From Thalassospiraceae bacterium LMO-SO8 (GTDB taxonomy: Bacteria > Pseudomonadota > Alphaproteobacteria > Rhodospirillales > Casp-alpha2): a stretch of DNA of 64,000 bases. Made by a program: the position numbers and the translations under genes. The stretch spans positions 558,001 to 622,000 of the forward strand of contig CP134226.1 in assembly GCA_031655335.1 (NCBI GenBank), given 5' to 3'. Position 1 is the stretch's first letter, and each line of letters starts with the position of its first letter. Shown piece by piece: positions 7,969 to 17,246 of this stretch. Under the pieces are notes generated by a model. It made no database searches. It saw nothing but the letters and a program-made list of their open reading frames with translations, and was not told the origin of the DNA.

Positions 7969-10900
7969 ATGATTAGTAATTTTGAGTTTCTCGATTATTT
8001 GGATGTAGAACTTGCAAACCTTGGCAAGCTCGCAGAAAGCTATTTCCAGGATGATCCAAGCACGAGTTTGATCAAGCTTCGGCAATTTAGCGAGCGGCTC
8101 ACTAAACGGCACGCGGCCCAGATGGGCATTGAGATTCAGGACATCGATACACAGGCCGATCTGCTTCGCAAAATGAAGTACGAACGTGCTGCACCAGATC
8201 GCGTCTTGGATGTTCTGCATCACGTCAGAAAGCTCGGAAATGCTGCCGTACATGAAGGCCGCGGTGATCATCGTGAAGCCTTGGCATGCCTCAAGATGGC
8301 GGTTCAGCTCGGCGTTTGGCATGTACGGGCTACGACCGCCCAGCGAAAATTTTCACCCGGTCCTTTCTTGCCACCCAAAGCCCCAGATACTTCTGGAGCC
8401 GACCTGCAGGCCGAACTTGAGAGGCTCAGAGCTGAGCGTAACGACGCGCTTACAGCGGTTCAAAAGGCCGAGGAGGAAAGACAAATAGCTCTCCTCGCCG
8501 CGGAGACAGCAGAGGAGCGCCATAGGCGGGAAATCGAAGAACGACAAACTTGGGAAGCACTCGCGCAAGATGCGGATCGACAACTCCAAGAGCTTTCCGA
8601 ACAGGCCAGCCACCAGTCATCGGCGGAGCGCATTGCGTTCGCCCAAGCAGTCGAGGAGGCGGCTGGGGCCGTTGTCCTCGACGAGCAATCCACACGTGCC
8701 TTGATCGATCAGCAGCTTCGGGATCGGGGCTGGGAAGCGGACACCAGCAAAATTAAGTCTAGCATGGGAGTTCGGCCCGTGAAGGGGCGTAACTTGGCAA
8801 TTGCCGAATGGCCGACAAAGTCAGGCCCAGCAGATTACGCACTTTTTGTTGGAGAAAAATGCGTGGGTATCGTGGAGGCCAAAAGGTATCAAAAAAATAT
8901 TTCTGCCGCCATTGATCAAGCCGAGCGTTATTCCAAGGGATTTGAATGGGAGCAGAATAAGACGGCGTGGGACAATGAATATTTTGTGCCGTTTGTTTTC
9001 GCCACAAATGGCAGGCCATATTTAAAACAAGTGGAAACAGAAAGCGGCATTTGGTTCCGTGATGTTCGCTTGGCCAATAATCTCCGCCGCGCACTCATGG
9101 GATGGTTCACCCCTGATGAATTGGTTTCCCTATCAGAGGTCGAGAAAGAGAAGGCCCAGACTGCGCTCGAGACCCGAAGCTTCGACTTTGGCTTTCAGCT
9201 TCGGCCCTATCAAAAGGAAGCGATCCAAGCAGTCGAGAAAACTCTTGTTACCGAAAAGCGGGAAATGCTCATCGCGATGGCAACCGGCACCGGCAAGACA
9301 AAGCTCGCCATCGCGATGCTGTACCGGCTGCTCTCTACTAAACGGTTCCGTCGAATTTGCTTCGTCGTTGATCGCTCGGCACTCGGAACACAGACCAGTG
9401 ACGAATTCATGAGCACGGCGATTGAGGGGCCAAAGACCTTTGGCCAGATCTTTGGGATCAAGGGCCTTACGGATATCAAACCGGACTCCGAAACCCGTGT
9501 CCATATATGCACAATCCAAGGGTTGGTGAAGCGAGTTCTGTATAACTCTGATCCTGCAGACGTCCCGCCCATTGGGCAGTACGACCTAATGGTAATCGAT
9601 GAGTGTCACAGAGGATACTTGCTGGACCGTGAGATGTCCGATGCGGAGCTAAGCTTTCGGGGCCAGGAGGACTATATTTCCAAGTACCGTAGGGTCCTGG
9701 AACACTTCGACGCGGTCAAGATCGGCCTGACCGCGACGCCCGCGCTGCACACAGCACAGATCTTTGGGGATCCAATCTACACCTACTCTTATCGAGAGGC
9801 CGTAGTTGACGGTTGGCTAATCGACCACGAACCTCCAATCCGATTTCAAACGGCACTCAGCAAAGCTGGGATCGTCTTTGAAGCCGGCGAGGACGTAGAG
9901 GTGATGGACACCAAAACCGGCGAGATCGAGAACGTGATTGCGCCCGATGAACTAGAGTTCCAGGTCGAGTCGTTTAACCGAAAGGTCATCACTCAACCCT
10001 TCAACCAAGTTGTAGCCGAAGAGCTAGCCAGACACATCGACCCCAGCCTGGAGGGTAAGACACTAGTTTTTGCTGCCACGGATACTCACGCAGATATTGT
10101 CGTTCACGAACTGAAAAAAGCATTCGCCGCGCAGTATGGTTCAATCGAGGATGCCGCTATCCGGAAGATCACTGGCAGCGTCGATAACGTTGGCAAACTA
10201 ATCCGGTCTTTTCGCAACGATGCCTTTCCACAGATCGCTGTCACGGTGGACTTGCTGACGACTGGCATTGACGTGCCGAAAATCACCAACTTGGTCTTCA
10301 TTCGGCGCGTAAACAGCCGAATTCTTTACGAGCAAATGCTCGGACGAGCCACCCGCCGCTGCGATGAAATCGGCAAAGAGGTGTTCCGCATTTTCGATGC
10401 AGTAGACCTCTATGCTTCTCTTCAAAGCCTCACGCAGATGAAACCTGTTGCCAGCGATCCGAAGCTAACTTTCGAGCAATTATTCGACGAATTTGCGAAC
10501 GTTACAGAAGCGGATCAGCGCGCGCTTGTGCGCGATCAAATTCTAACCAAATTGCACCGCAGATTACGCAAGTTGCCCAGCAAGGTGGCGGATGCAGTCC
10601 AAGACCTCACTGGCGAAACCGTTGAGGAGCTGCGCGATCGCCTTAAGAACCATACCCCCGAGCAAGCTGTAGCCTTTGCCAAGAAATTCGGCGAGCTGGG
10701 AAAAATTCTGGATTGGAACCCCGACGGATCTGGCCCAAACCTGATTCCGATTTCTCCCCACCATGACAGCATGCACGCCGTCACAACCGGCTATGGCAAC
10801 TATGAGAAGCCTGAGGATTTTCTCGACACGTTCACTTCCTTCATAAAGAACAATCAAAATCGGATTGCCGCACTTTCGGTCGTGGTCCAACGCCCACGTG

Positions 10901-11313
10901 AACTGACGCGAGCGCAGTTGCGGAGCCTGCGGCTAGAACTTGATAAGATGGGCTTCTCTGAGACCAACCTGCGCCGCGCTTGGAACGATGCCTCTAACGA
11001 AGACATAGCGGCCTCCATCATTGGCTTCATCCGTCAGGCTGCGTTGGGCGACCCTTTGATCCCCTTTGAGACCCGTGTCGAAACTGCCACCAAATCCATC
11101 TTGGCCAAAGCCAAATGGACAGAGCCGCAGAAGACCTGGCTCCGCCGCATCGCCGAGCAGATCACTAAGGAAATCGTGGTAGACCGCAATAGTATCGATC
11201 AAGGTACATTCGCGGCTCAGGGGGGTTTTAACCGCCTGAACCGAGTGTTTAATGGTCAACTCGAGACCATTCTCAGTGATTTCAACGAAGAACTCTGGAA
11301 AGCGAGCGCATGA
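7969..11313 (+). CDS. hsdR: Type I restriction enzyme, R (motor/nuclease) subunit, EcoEI type
   Basis: The 1114-residue protein has in order: a DUF4145-like N-terminal domain (1-125), a coiled coil (about 150-220), an HSDR_N nuclease domain with ADYALF then VEAK near residue 302 (PD-(D/E)xK), a superfamily 2 helicase with Walker A ATGTGKT (about 438-444), DECH (about 544) and TATP motifs, and an EcoEI R C-terminal domain. It translocates DNA and cleaves it when the HsdM/HsdS complex finds unmethylated sites. Its stop overlaps the hsdM start (ATGA). All visible catalytic motifs look intact. Confidence 0.95.
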   Translation: MISNFEFLDYLDVELANLGKLAESYFQDDPSTSLIKLRQFSERLTKRHAAQMGIEIQDIDTQADLLRKMKYERAAPDRVLDVLHHVRKLGNAAVHEGRGDHREALACLKMAVQLGVWHVRATTAQRKFSPGPFLPPKAPDTSGADLQAELERLRAERNDALTAVQKAEEERQIALLAAETAEERHRREIEERQTWEALAQDADRQLQELSEQASHQSSAERIAFAQAVEEAAGAVVLDEQSTRALIDQQLRDRGWEADTSKIKSSMGVRPVKGRNLAIAEWPTKSGPADYALFVGEKCVGIVEAKRYQKNISAAIDQAERYSKGFEWEQNKTAWDNEYFVPFVFATNGRPYLKQVETESGIWFRDVRLANNLRRALMGWFTPDELVSLSEVEKEKAQTALETRSFDFGFQLRPYQKEAIQAVEKTLVTEKREMLIAMATGTGKTKLAIAMLYRLLSTKRFRRICFVVDRSALGTQTSDEFMSTAIEGPKTFGQIFGIKGLTDIKPDSETRVHICTIQGLVKRVLYNSDPADVPPIGQYDLMVIDECHRGYLLDREMSDAELSFRGQEDYISKYRRVLEHFDAVKIGLTATPALHTAQIFGDPIYTYSYREAVVDGWLIDHEPPIRFQTALSKAGIVFEAGEDVEVMDTKTGEIENVIAPDELEFQVESFNRKVITQPFNQVVAEELARHIDPSLEGKTLVFAATDTHADIVVHELKKAFAAQYGSIEDAAIRKITGSVDNVGKLIRSFRNDAFPQIAVTVDLLTTGIDVPKITNLVFIRRVNSRILYEQMLGRATRRCDEIGKEVFRIFDAVDLYASLQSLTQMKPVASDPKLTFEQLFDEFANVTEADQRALVRDQILTKLHRRLRKLPSKVADAVQDLTGETVEELRDRLKNHTPEQAVAFAKKFGELGKILDWNPDGSGPNLIPISPHHDSMHAVTTGYGNYEKPEDFLDTFTSFIKNNQNRIAALSVVVQRPRELTRAQLRSLRLELDKMGFSETNLRRAWNDASNEDIAASIIGFIRQAALGDPLIPFETRVETATKSILAKAKWTEPQKTWLRRIAEQITKEIVVDRNSIDQGTFAAQGGFNRLNRVFNGQLETILSDFNEELWKASA

Positions 11314-12785
11314 ACCCGAATACCGCCGATATCGTCGCCAAGCTTTGGCGCGAATGCAAAACGCTCCAATCCGCTGGCGTGTCCTATTCGAACTACGTCA
11401 ACGAACTAACGTTCCTGCTTTTTTTGAAAATGCTTGAAGAAACCAAGCAGGAAGGTCGCCTGCCCAATGGACATTCGTGGCGGAAGCTGGCCAACACCGA
11501 GGGCGGCGACCAGTTACAATATTACAAAGAGATGCTGCTGGAGTTAGGCAACCCTGAGAAAACTAACGACCCAGTGACGTTGGCGATTTTCACCGATGCC
11601 ATGACGCATCTGCGCCTCCCCAAAGACCTCAAGACGCTGACGACGAACATAGACAAGCTCGACTGGTTTACGGCGCGCGAAGATGGGTTGGGTGATCTTT
11701 ACGAAGGCTTGTTAGAAAAAACCACTTCGGCCACCAAGTCCAAGGCTGGGCAGTACTTCACACCAAGAGCACTGATTGACTGCATTATCCGCCTCGTTAA
11801 ACCCCAACCGGGAGAGGTTATTCAAGACCCGGCCGCGGGCACTGGTGGATTTCTGATCGCTGCGGATCGCTACATAAAGGATGCAACCGACGATTTGTTC
11901 AAGCTGTCGGAGGCAAAAGCACATTTCCAGCGCCGCCAGGCATTTGTCGGTCACGAATGGGTACCAGATACTCACCGCTTATGTGTGATGAACATGCTAC
12001 TCCACGGGATCGAAAGCCTCGTTGGATGCGAAGACAGTTGCGCCCCCCAGGGAGAGGCCATTGGCAAGGCCGAGGTAATCCTCACGAACCCGCCTTTTAA
12101 TAAAATGTCGGGGAATGTGAACCGCCCCGATTTCACAATAACGGCGGGCGAGCGCGTGGGGCCAATGCCCTTCCTCGAACACGCTGTTCGTAACCTGAAG
12201 AAGGGCGGGCGCTGCGCCATTGTCATGCCTGACAATATTCTGTTCGGCGAAGGTACGGGAACCGAACTTCGTCGCTTTCTAATGGTGAATTGCAATTTAC
12301 ACACCATCCTGCGCCTACCCACGGGCATCTTCTATGCCCAAGGGGTCAAAACGAATGTGCTGTTCTTCTCTCGAGTGACGAACAAGGTTTACCCTGATGA
12401 TCATAAGGAACAAGCGACGGAAGCTGTCTGGTTCTACGATCTGCGCACCAACATGCCGTCATTTGGCAAGACTAACGCTCTGAACGTAGAACACTTTTCA
12501 GACTTTGAGGCTGCCTTTGGTTCAGATCCCTTGGGCGGTTCTGAGCGAGTGGATACGGGCGAGTCCGGCCGCTGGCGCTGTTTGACGCGCGACCAGATTG
12601 CCGCGCGAGGCGATAACCTAGACTGGACATGGCTGCGCGATGAAAGCGGTGACCCTGAAGATGAAATGACCGAGCCCGACGAGCTCGCGGCTGCGATCAT
12701 GGGCCATCTTCGCGCCGCACTCGATGAGATTGAGGCGTTGAGTGAAGAGCTGGAAGACACTCCTCAACCGGAGGCAATTAGATGA
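11310..12785 (+). CDS. hsdM: Type I DNA N6-adenine methyltransferase subunit
   Basis: This 491-residue protein has an N-terminal helical HsdM_N domain (1 to about 130). The N6-methyltransferase domain follows, with QYFTPRALID, the SAM-binding motif DPAAGTGGF (about 173-181) and the catalytic NPPF motif (about 260-263). It methylates adenine in the site chosen by HsdS and protects the host DNA. It overlaps hsdR and hsdS by 4 nt at each end, so the three genes are translationally coupled. The acidic C-terminus (DEMTEPDELAAAIM, then ALSEELEDTPQPE) is helical. Confidence 0.96.
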   Translation: MNPNTADIVAKLWRECKTLQSAGVSYSNYVNELTFLLFLKMLEETKQEGRLPNGHSWRKLANTEGGDQLQYYKEMLLELGNPEKTNDPVTLAIFTDAMTHLRLPKDLKTLTTNIDKLDWFTAREDGLGDLYEGLLEKTTSATKSKAGQYFTPRALIDCIIRLVKPQPGEVIQDPAAGTGGFLIAADRYIKDATDDLFKLSEAKAHFQRRQAFVGHEWVPDTHRLCVMNMLLHGIESLVGCEDSCAPQGEAIGKAEVILTNPPFNKMSGNVNRPDFTITAGERVGPMPFLEHAVRNLKKGGRCAIVMPDNILFGEGTGTELRRFLMVNCNLHTILRLPTGIFYAQGVKTNVLFFSRVTNKVYPDDHKEQATEAVWFYDLRTNMPSFGKTNALNVEHFSDFEAAFGSDPLGGSERVDTGESGRWRCLTRDQIAARGDNLDWTWLRDESGDPEDEMTEPDELAAAIMGHLRAALDEIEALSEELEDTPQPEAIR

Positions 12786-14293
12786 GCGGGCTTCCGAAGG
12801 GATGGGTAGAGGCCTCTATTCTAGATACAGTTGCGGATTACGAGACAACTGACCCCCGAAGAACGCCCGACCAGTCGTTCCTCTATGTCGACATCGGGGC
12901 GATAGATAATTCAGTTCAGAAAATTACTGCTCCAAAGGAGTTTCTTGGGCGAGAGGCACCGTCTCGAGCACGTCGGGTCATAAAGACCAACGATGTCTTG
13001 TTCTCGACAGTCCGCACCTATTTAAAAAACGTCGCTCAAGTTCCAGAAGAACTCGACAATCAGCTAACGTCGACAGGCATAAGCGTTCTACGTGCGAACG
13101 ATGCGATTGAACCAGGTTATCTCTTCCGGTGGGTCGGCTCACCGGGTTTCATTGACGAAATCTCACAAGCACAAGACGGCACGATGTACCCTGCTGTAAG
13201 GGATGATGACGTTTTGAATGGCCCGATTTCTCTTCCTCCACTCCCCGAGCAATTGAGGATCGTTAAGAAGCTCGAAACCCTCAGCGGCTACACTACCAAC
13301 GCCCGCGCCCACCTGACCGCCATCGCAAGACTGACTGAGCGGTATAAGAACGCGGCTCTAGATGCTCGGCTTCCATCTCCGAACACGACCTTAGACAGCC
13401 GCTTGGTCTCGACTTTCTACGGGCCGCGCTTCTCAAAAGAAGCCTACGTGCAAGTAGGTGGCGTACCAACAATTCGTACAACTGATTTTTCAGACGATGG
13501 CACGGCGACGACTGATCTAGCCCCCCGAGTCGAAGTCAGCGACAAAGACCTAGAGAAATGGAAACTGCATGGCGGCGACATTCTCGTCACCAGAACAGGC
13601 TCAATCGGGAAGTGCGCATTGTTCGAGGATGACGATGCCGTTGCGCTACCAAGCGCTTACCTGATCAGAGTGCGTGTGGACACTTCGGTATTATTACCTC
13701 GTTTTGCATTCTTATATTTTGTGTCTCCTAGCGGACAAAAGCATTTAGGCGTCTCTACGCAAGCTGTTGCTCAACCAAACATCAACGCTGCCGCCATTCG
13801 TTCGTTACCAATTGCAATTGTACCCATCGACCAGCAACGTGAGATTATCCGCCGGATCGAAACCGACTTCGCCAAAATTGACCGCCTCGTTACAGAGTCC
13901 GAGAAGGCCCTGAAACTCACCGACAGACTGGATCAACGAATCCTCGCGAAGGCTTTCTCGGGCGAACTCGTCCCCCAAGACCCCAACGATGAACCAGCAA
14001 GCGAGCTTCTTGCACGCATTCGCGAAGCTCGCGCAGACGCGCCTAGAAAGTCGCGTCAGAGACGGACGAAAGTAGATCCCATGAAGACAAATCCCAAAGA
14101 GCTCTTGTTGGCTGACAGCGCAGAATGGCCCAAGAACGGCCTGCCTTTCGAAGAGATTGCCAAACGGGTCATTTTGCCCCATGACGATTTACGCGATGCT
14201 CTGTTTGATCTTTTGGGCGGAGCAAAGCCAAAGCTGGAGCAAGTATTCAACAAGGACGAGGCTCGCATGCGCCTTCGAAGGGTCACGCAATGA
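12782..14293 (+). CDS. hsdS: Type I restriction specificity subunit with extra C-terminal domain
   Basis: Two target-recognition domains (about residues 1-155 and 200-365) alternate with helical spacers containing LPPLPEQLRIVKKLE and PIDQQREIIRRIE. The second spacer ends with AKAFSGELVPQDPNDEPASE, where most HsdS proteins stop soon after. Here about 84 more residues (420-503) follow: a basic linker, then a winged-helix-like segment with LPFEEIAKRVILPHDDLRDA and KDEARMRLRRV. The start overlaps the hsdM stop (ATGA) and the end overlaps the ATPase gene the same way. The tail is discussed as a finding. Confidence 0.93.
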   Translation: MSGLPKGWVEASILDTVADYETTDPRRTPDQSFLYVDIGAIDNSVQKITAPKEFLGREAPSRARRVIKTNDVLFSTVRTYLKNVAQVPEELDNQLTSTGISVLRANDAIEPGYLFRWVGSPGFIDEISQAQDGTMYPAVRDDDVLNGPISLPPLPEQLRIVKKLETLSGYTTNARAHLTAIARLTERYKNAALDARLPSPNTTLDSRLVSTFYGPRFSKEAYVQVGGVPTIRTTDFSDDGTATTDLAPRVEVSDKDLEKWKLHGGDILVTRTGSIGKCALFEDDDAVALPSAYLIRVRVDTSVLLPRFAFLYFVSPSGQKHLGVSTQAVAQPNINAAAIRSLPIAIVPIDQQREIIRRIETDFAKIDRLVTESEKALKLTDRLDQRILAKAFSGELVPQDPNDEPASELLARIREARADAPRKSRQRRTKVDPMKTNPKELLLADSAEWPKNGLPFEEIAKRVILPHDDLRDALFDLLGGAKPKLEQVFNKDEARMRLRRVTQ

Positions 14294-15891
14294 GACTCCG
14301 GGCCCTCAAGATCGAGAAGTCTGCGGCTGGGGGCGGTCTATTTGACGGTGCAAAAATCTGGTTCGGCCGGGAAATGGACGGCAAAACGAATGAACCGCTT
14401 GCGCCTTTGTGCCTCATTGGCCCGAACGGATCGGGCAAATCTCAGTTTTTGCAGCTGATCGCCGAGATATTTCAAGCAGCCTGGCACGCACACGCGCCAA
14501 ACGAGGAACGGAAAAGCGCGAACGCAGAAGTCCTTTTCGACCTGACATACATGATTTCTCCCGATGGAAAAGATAACGCAGAGACGGTCCGACTTGTAAG
14601 GACACTTAAGGGAAAAAAACCAGGCCCAATTGAGCTCCACCTCGGCGAAGATGAAGTGATCAAGTCCTCCTCTAAAAAATTTGGGCAATACCTACCATCG
14701 ATCGTGATCGGCTACACCTCCGGCGATAATGAAACGCTTAGTTTACCATTCCTCGCTAGCCGAAGCGGATATGCCGACGATGTCGCTCGCGCAGCTCTGA
14801 GTGATAGTGGCGAGAGCGCCGTACCAGACAACCGACTGATGCTGATCGACTACGGAACCAACCTCGAAGTTCTGTTTTCGAACCTAATACTTGGTTCGGA
14901 GCATGTTCGAGGCGAGCTACTTCGCCATGCGCGACTGGGAGACCTCGCGTCATGCCGATGCGTTGTGCGCCTGGCGCATTCGGCTGTTCCCAAGGCACCC
15001 AAAACGCGCGCGGCCAAGTCGAAACGAAAAGGCATACAACTGACTGAAGAGCTCGAAGCCATCATCGACCGGCTAAAACGCACGGCCACATGTTGGCACA
15101 TTGACGAAAAGTCGGAGACCTACACGTTTGATTTCTTCATTACCAAAGCAACCCGCGACGCGTTTTCCCATTTTTGGGACGGAGCTTTTTCGCTTTACAG
15201 ATCGTTGCACAAGCTTGCCCTACTGAACGATCTCGCGATCCCACGCGCGGCACGCCACCGGCTGGAAAAGGCGGTCAAGGAAAGGCGGTTTGCATCGAGA
15301 CTGCCGGAGCCACAGCAAGAAGACATGGTTTTCGGGTTCGAAGAAGTGCGGTTTTGGCCGGAGGGCAATCGTGCAGAAGCAGTCGACTACGTTTCACTTT
15401 CAGACGGAGAGCACCAACAGGCCTTGATCCTCGGCACGTATGCCATGGTCACGGATACAAACGCCATTTTTCTGCTCGATGAGCCGGAGTCACATTTCAA
15501 TCCAAAATGGCGCGTGAAGTTCGTCCGGCGTTTGATGGATATGACGGGCAATCGTGGCAACCAAGAAGTCTTGCTGACGACGCATGCCCCGTTTGTTCCA
15601 TCGGACATGCCACGCGAGCAGGTCATGATTTTTTCGCGGAACGAACAGACCGGTAAAGTCGAAGTGGCAGAACCAAAGATAGAGACGTTTGGAACCGCTT
15701 TCGATCGCATTCTCGAAATGTGTTTCGACATTCGCCCCCCAAATTCGCAGATCGCAGAGGAAGAGATCGAGCGATTGTTAAAGTCAAAAAATTTGGAGGA
15801 GGTAGAAGCAGGCTTCAAAGAGCTGGGCCCATCTACAGGCAAGGCTCTCCTTGCCGACCATCTGCGCAAACTGAAGAACCAGCCTGTCTAA
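14290..15891 (+). CDS. Restriction-system-associated AAA/ABC-type ATPase (PtuA-like)
   Basis: This 533-residue protein has Walker A IGPNGSGKS (about 43-51), an ABC-signature-like SLSDGEHQQ, Walker B AIFLLDEPESHF (about 390-402) and an H-loop LLTTHAPF. This is the ABC/SMC/OLD-like layout of PtuA in Septu and of the ATPase in some retron systems. It overlaps hsdS by ATGA and the HNH gene by TAATG, so it is made with the restriction enzyme. The family is known beside restriction systems (restriction system-associated AAA family ATPase). No TOPRIM nuclease domain is seen, so cleavage is probably the neighbour's job. Confidence 0.88.
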   Translation: MRLRALKIEKSAAGGGLFDGAKIWFGREMDGKTNEPLAPLCLIGPNGSGKSQFLQLIAEIFQAAWHAHAPNEERKSANAEVLFDLTYMISPDGKDNAETVRLVRTLKGKKPGPIELHLGEDEVIKSSSKKFGQYLPSIVIGYTSGDNETLSLPFLASRSGYADDVARAALSDSGESAVPDNRLMLIDYGTNLEVLFSNLILGSEHVRGELLRHARLGDLASCRCVVRLAHSAVPKAPKTRAAKSKRKGIQLTEELEAIIDRLKRTATCWHIDEKSETYTFDFFITKATRDAFSHFWDGAFSLYRSLHKLALLNDLAIPRAARHRLEKAVKERRFASRLPEPQQEDMVFGFEEVRFWPEGNRAEAVDYVSLSDGEHQQALILGTYAMVTDTNAIFLLDEPESHFNPKWRVKFVRRLMDMTGNRGNQEVLLTTHAPFVPSDMPREQVMIFSRNEQTGKVEVAEPKIETFGTAFDRILEMCFDIRPPNSQIAEEEIERLLKSKNLEEVEAGFKELGPSTGKALLADHLRKLKNQPV

Positions 15892-16973
15892 TGCTATTTT
15901 CATACCCAGCTAATGCGTTGGCATCGAACTGGCTGAACTCAACAGTCATTGATGTATTGATCGCTGGGATGGATGCTATTGATGCTGGAGGCGCGCCCGT
16001 AGAATGGCCGACGTGCTTGCCAAATGCACGACGAACAGTTCTCAGGCGGCGAACCGGCCTAAGACGAAAACTTGAAGAGTTCTGGGAGTTATACGCAGAG
16101 CTCAATGATCAAGAAAAAGCGACTGTGCGTGAGGCAATTGCGCGCCAGACGGATCTACCAGGCATTTATTCGAACCATACCCCTTGTCCATCCTTGTCAG
16201 GCTTGCCATTGAACATCCGCCCGAAGGTTCGAAAACTATTTGATTACTTATACGATCAGTTGGGTGAAATCAAAGAAGGCGAGGAGTGCCTTAGAGACAT
16301 TCAGTACAGGGCCATATACCTCAGCGGAATTAGAATATGCCCGTTTTGCGGTCTCAATTACTTCAGAGCGCCGAACGCGCCCCGACATGCGCTCGACCAT
16401 TTGTTGGACAAGCCTCGGTATCCCTTCTCAGCAGCCGACCTTCGCAATCTTCCCCCGACCTGCCATGAATGCAATTCAACCTACAAACACACCACAGACA
16501 TTATTCACAAAGCCGATGGATCAAGACGACGATGCTCAGACCCATACTCTGGTCCTGTATTCTCGATAAGCTTGGCAGCCAGTGAGTTCTTTTCAGGCAA
16601 CGAGATTGGCGGCTGGAGACTGCCCCGCTGGGAAGTCGAACTTGTCGGCCCAGGTAACGAACAAGCCGAGACTTGGGATACCGTGTATCAAATAAAAACG
16701 CGATACTGCCGTGATATATTGGACGCGGATTTTCTCTCGTGGATCCAACATTTTTCAAATTGGTACAGTCGTAAATTCGGAAAGGGGACATCATCGGCAC
16801 AGGTTGCTGATCGCCTGCCGCGGTATATTGATTCAGTCATTCAAGACGGTTTCGCAGATCGCGCTTTTTTAAAAGCCGAAGCATTTCGATTTGTGCACGA
16901 ATCTTGTGATGCCCCAGGCCTAGGTGAAGACGTTCGCGAGTGGCTATGGAACTTCGTAGAGTATGCCACTTAG
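15891..16973 (+). CDS. HNH nuclease partner of the ATPase (PtuB-like)
   Basis: The start ATG overlaps the ATPase stop (TAATG), giving 360 residues. A zinc-ribbon HNH core is visible: CPFCG (150-154), ALDHLLDK with the first catalytic His near 170, then LRNLPPTCHECNSTYK with Cys191 and Cys194. The N-terminal 140 residues and C-terminal 150 residues are helical and of unknown fold. ATPase-plus-HNH pairs are the hallmark of Septu (PtuA/PtuB). It is the last gene of the five-gene operon. A homing role is unlikely given the tight coupling. Confidence 0.85.
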   Translation: MLFSYPANALASNWLNSTVIDVLIAGMDAIDAGGAPVEWPTCLPNARRTVLRRRTGLRRKLEEFWELYAELNDQEKATVREAIARQTDLPGIYSNHTPCPSLSGLPLNIRPKVRKLFDYLYDQLGEIKEGEECLRDIQYRAIYLSGIRICPFCGLNYFRAPNAPRHALDHLLDKPRYPFSAADLRNLPPTCHECNSTYKHTTDIIHKADGSRRRCSDPYSGPVFSISLAASEFFSGNEIGGWRLPRWEVELVGPGNEQAETWDTVYQIKTRYCRDILDADFLSWIQHFSNWYSRKFGKGTSSAQVADRLPRYIDSVIQDGFADRAFLKAEAFRFVHESCDAPGLGEDVREWLWNFVEYAT

Positions 16974-17094
16974 GCCATAGGCTAATGGAATTATCAGGAT
17001 CATGCGCAACTCGACGAGCTTCGCCCCACGGATTTGCCTTTTTGACGCCGACACGACTTTCTTTCCAAATCGGGTCAACTACCTAATTTAGAAC

Positions 17095-17113
17095 GTGGGT
17101 AGAAACGTAGGTA
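17095..17113 (+). repeat. Right-end copy of the integrase arm-type repeat
   Basis: GTGGGTAGAAACGTAGGTA matches 2868-2886 at 18 of 19 positions and has the same orientation. It lies 49 bp inside the right att core; the left copy lies 113 bp inside the left core. After circularisation the two would flank the att core, as expected of arm sites. Confidence 0.65.
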
Positions 17114-17162
17114 TTATCTCAAATTATAATTATTCCCTTTATTATCAAAGGTAAATGGCGGA

Positions 17163-17178
17163 CTCCCTCTCCGCCATT
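17163..17178 (+). repeat. Right attachment-site core (attR)
   Basis: CTCCCTCTCCGCCATT repeats the tRNA-Ser end at 2739-2754 exactly. It marks the far end of the island. Beyond it the sequence returns to high-GC chromosomal genes. Confidence 0.85.
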
Positions 17179-17246
17179 ATGTCTCTGAATTTCGAAAATA
17201 GCCGGTCAGACGCCGGGCCTTTGGCGGCCCGGGCGGCGTTGGCCGC

